Positions 33,361-37,101 of a stretch of DNA of 37,101 nt are shown here, piece by piece. Location: contig NZ_JAAEQH010000065.1 in NCBI RefSeq assembly GCF_024231755.1, forward strand, positions 1 to 37,101. Reading direction: 5' to 3'. The DNA is from Neptuniibacter sp. GTDB lineage: Bacteria; Pseudomonadota; Gammaproteobacteria; Pseudomonadales; Balneatricaceae. The stretch's first letter is position 1; every line of letters starts with the position of its first letter. Both the position numbers and the translations under genes were made by a program. The notes below the pieces were generated by a model. It did not search any database. It worked only from the letters and a program-made list of their open reading frames with translations, and was not told the origin of the DNA.

Positions 33361-34542
33361 TTATACGCGCTCAAAGATTACCGCGATACCCTGACCACCA
33401 CCGATACACATAGTTACCAGTGCGTATTTACCTTCGATGCGTTCCAGTTCGTAAACAGCTTTAGTTGCAATGAATGCACCTGAACAACCTACTGGGTGAC
33501 CCAGAGCGATTGCACCACCGTTCGGGTTAGTTTTTTCCATATCCAGGCCAAGACCTTTTGCAACAGCAATAGCCTGTGCCGCAAACGCTTCGTTGGACTC
33601 GATTACGTCCATATCATCCAGAGTCAGACCTGCTTTCTCTAGTGCCAGTTTAGACGCTGGAATTGGGCCTTCACCCATGACCTCGTTTGATACACCCGCT
33701 ACTGCGTAAGATTTGATCTTAGCGATTGGCTTCTGACCAGCAGCTTCAGCAGCTTCTGCAGATGCCAGTACGAAGAACGCTGCACCATCGTTGATACCAG
33801 ATGCGTTACCCGCAGTTACAGTACCGTCTTTCTTGAATGCTGGGCGCATACCAGACAGTTTTTCTGCAGTAGTACCTGGCTTGCAGTGCTCGTCAGTATC
33901 GAATACTACTTCGCCTTTACGTGTTTTCTGAACGATTGGTACGATCTGAGATTTGAAGCGACCTTCTTCAATTGCAATAGCCGCACGGCGGTGAGATTCA
34001 GCAGCAAACTCATCCTGCTCTTCACGGCTGATGTCCCACTTCTCAGCCAGGTTTTCAGCAGTGATACCCATGTGGCCAGCACCGAATGGATCTGTCAGTA
34101 CAGAAACCATGGAATCCAATACCTTAGTGTCTCCCATACGCGCACCGGAACGCATTGCTGTAGACAGGTAAGCACCGCGAGACATTACTTCAACACCACC
34201 GCCGATACCATAATCACAATCGCCCAGCATGATCTGCTGTGCTGTTGTTACGATACCCTGAAGGCCAGAAGAACATAGACGGTTAACAGACATCGCAACG
34301 GAGTCCATTGGCAGGCCAGCCTGAATAGATGCAACACGAGCCACATAAGCATAACGTGATTCAGTTGGAATACAGTTACCTACAGTTACATAGTTAATCT
34401 TTTCTGGATCAGCACCAGAGCGGTTTACAGCTTCTTTCATTACCTGTCCCGCCAGTTCAGCTGGTTCGATACCGCTTAAGCTACCACCAAATCCACCAAT
34501 TGCTGAACGTACTGCACTTAGAACTACAACTTCTTTAGTCAC
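33361..34542 (-). CDS. acetyl-CoA acetyltransferase / beta-ketothiolase (BktB-like)
   Basis: The protein has 393 residues. The thiolase catalytic set is complete: Cys90 in NRLCSSGLQ, His in GHPVGCSGA and Cys in TMCIGGGQG, with NEAFAAQA completing the site. The sequence follows Ralstonia BktB more closely than E. coli AtoB (VGNCIPTE, DPFGAGHMG, TFDTDEH-like VFDTDEH, FIATKAVYEL). It condenses acetyl-CoA units or cleaves beta-ketoacyl-CoA, for polyhydroxyalkanoate or fatty acid metabolism. Codon choice (many CTG, GGT, AAC) looks like that of a highly expressed gene. The start is GTG with AGGAG 9 nt upstream. No phaB or phaC is adjacent. Confidence 0.92.
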   Translation of the reverse strand: MTKEVVVLSAVRSAIGGFGGSLSGIEPAELAGQVMKEAVNRSGADPEKINYVTVGNCIPTESRYAYVARVASIQAGLPMDSVAMSVNRLCSSGLQGIVTTAQQIMLGDCDYGIGGGVEVMSRGAYLSTAMRSGARMGDTKVLDSMVSVLTDPFGAGHMGITAENLAEKWDISREEQDEFAAESHRRAAIAIEEGRFKSQIVPIVQKTRKGEVVFDTDEHCKPGTTAEKLSGMRPAFKKDGTVTAGNASGINDGAAFFVLASAEAAEAAGQKPIAKIKSYAVAGVSNEVMGEGPIPASKLALEKAGLTLDDMDVIESNEAFAAQAIAVAKGLGLDMEKTNPNGGAIALGHPVGCSGAFIATKAVYELERIEGKYALVTMCIGGGQGIAVIFERV

Positions 34543-34828
34543 GAATCATAACTCCTGATTTTTTTGTCGTATCACCTGTAACTGTCTAGCAAATAGCATA
34601 CAGATGTACATATATCCCATCTTTTGAACACGTAGTTTATGCCTACTGTGCCAAACTTGAATAGACACAATATCATTGGATTGTGACTAACACATAATCA
34701 AATCAGGGAGACTGCGTACGACATAGGTCTAATTTCTGGGTGTTTTTTAGACTGATGTCTTAGGTTTAGGGAACTAAAATCAGTATGAGTGTTTCGAAAC
34801 TCCGAGCAATTTTGGGTAGGGAGACGTG

Positions 34829-36088
34829 ATGGATACAGCCAATCTGATACTGTTATTTATAGCGATGCTGCTGGTAGCGGCTATGCTGCAGCCCTTATCT
34901 CAGTTTCTAAAACTACCACACAGCCTGCTTCTCGTTCTGGCTGGTTTTATCGGCAGTGAAGTTGTCGTATCACTGGGAGTCGATACAGGGTTGCGTTGGT
35001 ATCACTTTCACACTTTAGTTTTTTATATCTTTCTGCCAGCTCTGATTTTTGAGTCCGCCCTGCATATCGATCTGAAGGCGTTATTAAAAAAACTATTTCC
35101 TATTCTGCTGCTCTCAACCCCGATGATGTTGCTGGCTACATTGGTTAGTGCAGCGTTTTTATATTGGGGTATTGGTTACCCAGATTATTTCCCTTGGTTG
35201 GCGGCTCTACTTTGTGGCGCTTTGTTATCAGCCACTGATCCGGCGGCGGTGATTAGCCTATTCAAGAAGGTAGGCGTGTCGGATGAGGTAATTCTTCTGC
35301 TGGAAGGAGAGAGCCTTTTTAATGATGCGGTAGCTATATTGCTGTTTGGTTTGTTCAGCAGTCTGTTGTTGATGCCTGGAGAGACATTCTCGGTCACTTA
35401 TGCTGTGGAAAGGTTTGCATTGGTGTTTTTGGGCGGGACTTTAGTTGGGGTTATTACTTTTGCGTTGATGGCAACGCTGTTTCTGTTTATCAGAGACAAC
35501 TTTGCCCGGATGATCTTTATGGTTAGCGCAACTTATGGCGGGTATCTCGTGGCTGAATCAGTACTTCATCTATCTGGGGTGATGTCGGTACTGGTTGCCG
35601 GATTAGGTTTTGGTGAACTATTAAGGAGAGAGAATAAAAACGGTTCTACCGCGAAGGACCAGTCAGAAAAGCTTGCGGAATTGTGGCGATTTAATGGACA
35701 GCTAGCGGAAACACTTATTTTTCTCCTACTGGGAATGACCATTACCTGGGGTATGTTCGAACAGCAGTGGCTAGCGATGTTACTGGGTATTGCCGCAGTT
35801 TTAATTTCTAGGGCCGCTGGATTATTGGTAACAATGCCGGTTATAAATCTGTTTTCAGGCTCATTATCCTCAGGAACAAAAGTTAACTGGCAGGAGCAGA
35901 TTGTGCTTTACTGGGGAGGTGTCAGAGGAGCGGTGACTATTGCGCTCGCCTTATCACTGCCTCTTGAGTTGGAGTCCTGGTTTACCATTCAGTCAATTGC
36001 GTACGGTGTTGTTCTGTTTTCTCTTTGTATCCAGACCAGTACAACACCTCTATTGGTTAAAGCGATTAAGTTAAAAAGGAATAAGTAA
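34829..36088 (+). CDS. CPA1-family Na+(K+)/H+ antiporter
   Basis: From the ATG at 34829 the protein has 419 residues and about 12 membrane helices. The ion-binding site is visible: D137 in SATDPAAV and N165-D166 in [10 protein letters not shown], the N-D pair of electroneutral CPA1 (NhaP/NHE-type) exchangers. [17 protein letters not shown] is the conserved helix near the C-terminus. There is no large cytoplasmic tail, so it is the short NhaP form. It probably exports sodium or controls pH, fitting a marine cell. GGGAG lies 5 nt before the ATG; the GTG 3 nt earlier is too close. The stop overlaps the next ATG by 1 nt. Confidence 0.93.
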   Translation: MDTANLILLFIAMLLVAAMLQPLSQFLKLPHSLLLVLAGFIGSEVVVSLGVDTGLRWYHFHTLVFYIFLPALIFESALHIDLKALLKKLFPILLLSTPMMLLATLVSAAFLYWGIGYPDYFPWLAALLCGALLSATDPAAVISLFKKVGVSDEVILLLEGESLFNDAVAILLFGLFSSLLLMPGETFSVTYAVERFALVFLGGTLVGVITFALMATLFLFIRDNFARMIFMVSATYGGYLVAESVLHLSGVMSVLVAGLGFGELLRRENKNGSTAKDQSEKLAELWRFNGQLAETLIFLLLGMTITWGMFEQQWLAMLLGIAAVLISRAAGLLVTMPVINLFSGSLSSGTKVNWQEQIVLYWGGVRGAVTIALALSLPLELESWFTIQSIAYGVVLFSLCIQTSTTPLLVKAIKLKRNK

Positions 36089-36876
36089 TGAGATGCCATG
36101 AAGTAGATTATGAAATTATCGGTGAAGCGCTACAGGTTGTAGAAGTTGAGCTTGATCCGGGCGAAAAGGTGATCGCTGAAGCGGGCATGATGAACTACAT
36201 GGAAGATGGGATCTCTTTCGAAACCAAGATGGGGGATGGCTCTGAACCCGATCAGGGTTTTATGGGAAAACTGTTTTCTGCCGGGAAGCGTATGGTGACG
36301 GGGGAATCTGTGTTCATGACCCATTTTGCTAACGATGGGTCGGGTAAGAAACGAGTTGCATTTGCTGCGCCTTATCCAGGTTCCATCGTTCCCCTGAATA
36401 TGGCAGAGCTTGGGGGGAGAGTTATCTGCCAGAAGGATGCTTTCCTTTGTGCGGCATTAGGCACAAAAGTTGAGATCGCTTTTTCCAAAAAGCTTGGTGC
36501 AGGTTTCTTTGGCGGTGAAGGCTTCATCCTGCAGAAGTTGGAAGGGGATGGCATGGCCTTCATTCAAGCAGGCGGCACAATAGTTAGGAAAGAATTGAAC
36601 AATGAAACTCTGCGCGTGGATACCGGTTGTTTGGTTGGATTTACCGAGGGGGTTGAATATGACATCGAGATGGTCAAAGGGCTGAAATCGATGATATTTG
36701 GTGGTGAAGGCCTTTGGTTGGCAACCCTAAGGGGAACTGGTTCTGTATGGATACAGAGTTTACCTTTCTCGCGCTTGGCAGACCGTCTCATCGCATCTGC
36801 TCCTTCTTCTGGTGGTTCCGATCAGGGTGAAGGTTCTGTTCTTGGGGGAATAGGTCGTATGCTGGATGGGGATTAA
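36088..36876 (+). CDS. TIGR00266 / AIM24-family protein
   Basis: The protein has 262 residues. Family marks are the N-terminal [71 protein letters not shown] and [23 protein letters not shown]. These Gly-rich repeats form a double beta-trefoil-like or tryptophan-RNA-binding-attenuator-like fold. Yeast AIM24 supports mitochondrial inner membrane complexes; bacterial members have no settled function. The Gly/Ser-rich tail ([15 protein letters not shown]) is of a type common in the family. It overlaps the antiporter stop by 1 nt (TAATG), so the two are translationally coupled; this could mean a shared membrane role. Confidence 0.85.
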   Translation: MRCHEVDYEIIGEALQVVEVELDPGEKVIAEAGMMNYMEDGISFETKMGDGSEPDQGFMGKLFSAGKRMVTGESVFMTHFANDGSGKKRVAFAAPYPGSIVPLNMAELGGRVICQKDAFLCAALGTKVEIAFSKKLGAGFFGGEGFILQKLEGDGMAFIQAGGTIVRKELNNETLRVDTGCLVGFTEGVEYDIEMVKGLKSMIFGGEGLWLATLRGTGSVWIQSLPFSRLADRLIASAPSSGGSDQGEGSVLGGIGRMLDGD

Positions 36877-37027
36877 TTAAAACGGAATGCCTGTGATGAC
36901 TATGACAACTGCATGAAACTAGTTATATTTAATCCCCTTGGATTTTGTTGGCTTTTTATGTTCAGGTTCTTTGTTTATTTTCATGTAAGAACTTAGGAAG
37001 AGCCGAACGGTTGTTACAGGTGTTATC

Positions 37028-37101
37028 TTGAGAAATAAACTGGTTATTACATTAACCACAGTACATGGTTCCCGCCAATACACGTTAAATCAGGTAGCTA
37101 A
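37028..37101 (+). CDS. start of an unidentified gene, 3' partial
   Basis: From a TTG at 37028 an open frame runs to the right edge without a stop (24 codons seen, LRNKLVITLTTVHGSRQYTL). AGGTG lies 6 nt upstream of the TTG. The short basic start and the TVHGSRQYT stretch resemble the cytoplasmic N-terminus of some M23 peptidase-type membrane proteins, but too little is visible to name it. The 151-nt gap before it is AT-rich with a weak AATCC/GGATT hairpin at 36931-36944. Confidence 0.5.
   Translation, partial: MRNKLVITLTTVHGSRQYTLNQVA

Noticed and set aside
34641-34656. Minus-strand TTTGGCAC upstream of the thiolase, resembling a sigma-54 -24 element
   Set aside because: No GC dinucleotide is found at the required 10-bp distance from GG.
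34791-34800. Palindrome GTTTCGAAAC before the antiporter gene
   Set aside because: At 10 bp with no second copy nearby, it is short enough to arise by chance.

Overview
The window looks like chromosomal core and semi-core DNA of a heterotrophic marine gammaproteobacterium, most likely an Oceanospirillales relative such as Neptuniibacter, Amphritea or Marinobacterium. That placement is an inference from moderate GC, the close similarity of the CobB, PpnN, PutA and PhoH proteins to gammaproteobacterial families, and a chemotaxis cluster in the order of Pseudomonas che2. I see no insertion sequence, prophage, CRISPR array, tRNA or rRNA.

Layout. (1) 1-1612: the 3' part of an RssB-like pseudo-receiver/PP2C phosphatase and its STAS partner. 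(2) 1648-2715: an AmrS-type radical SAM enzyme. (3) 2795-6247: a secreted SH3-like protein, then a tight operon encoding a MotA/TolQ/ExbB-like channel, an ExbD-like stator subunit carrying an unusual periplasmic beta domain, a two-helix membrane protein and a lipoprotein. (4) 6309-11488: an EAL-HDOD protein, a GST with a divergent LysR regulator, a eukaryotic-type HisA and a periplasmic MsrAB fusion. (5) 11839-23865: twelve kilobases of signalling genes on one strand, STAS-cheY-cheA-cheW-PAS receptor-cheR-cheD-cheB-short receptor-STAS-(receiver/PP2C/kinase). (6) 23897-28422: TlyA, a Cys-rich secreted protein, RidA, a candidate small RNA, PIN-PhoH and CobB. (7) 28686-37101: PpnN, a bifunctional PutA, a BktB-like thiolase, a CPA1 Na+/H+ antiporter with an AIM24-family protein, and the start of a further gene at the right edge.

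How the genes work together. Region 5 is a complete chemosensory pathway (receptor, CheW, CheA, CheY, adaptation by CheR/CheB/CheD) followed by a partner-switching pair, so chemosensory input may be linked to sigma or anti-sigma control. There is no cheZ. The short receptor after cheB carries a CheZ-like D-x-x-x-Q helix and shares the C-terminus DVELF with CheD, which makes it a candidate receptor/phosphatase hybrid. Region 1 is a second partner-switching module.

The best candidates for undescribed biology are the ion-driven envelope operon in region 3, the short receptor with the CheZ-like helix, a structured minus-strand small RNA between ridA and phoH, and a bacterial HisA of the eukaryotic lineage. 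Two intergenic palindromes that share the core AGGTTTAAACCT while their outer arms covary are a smaller curiosity.
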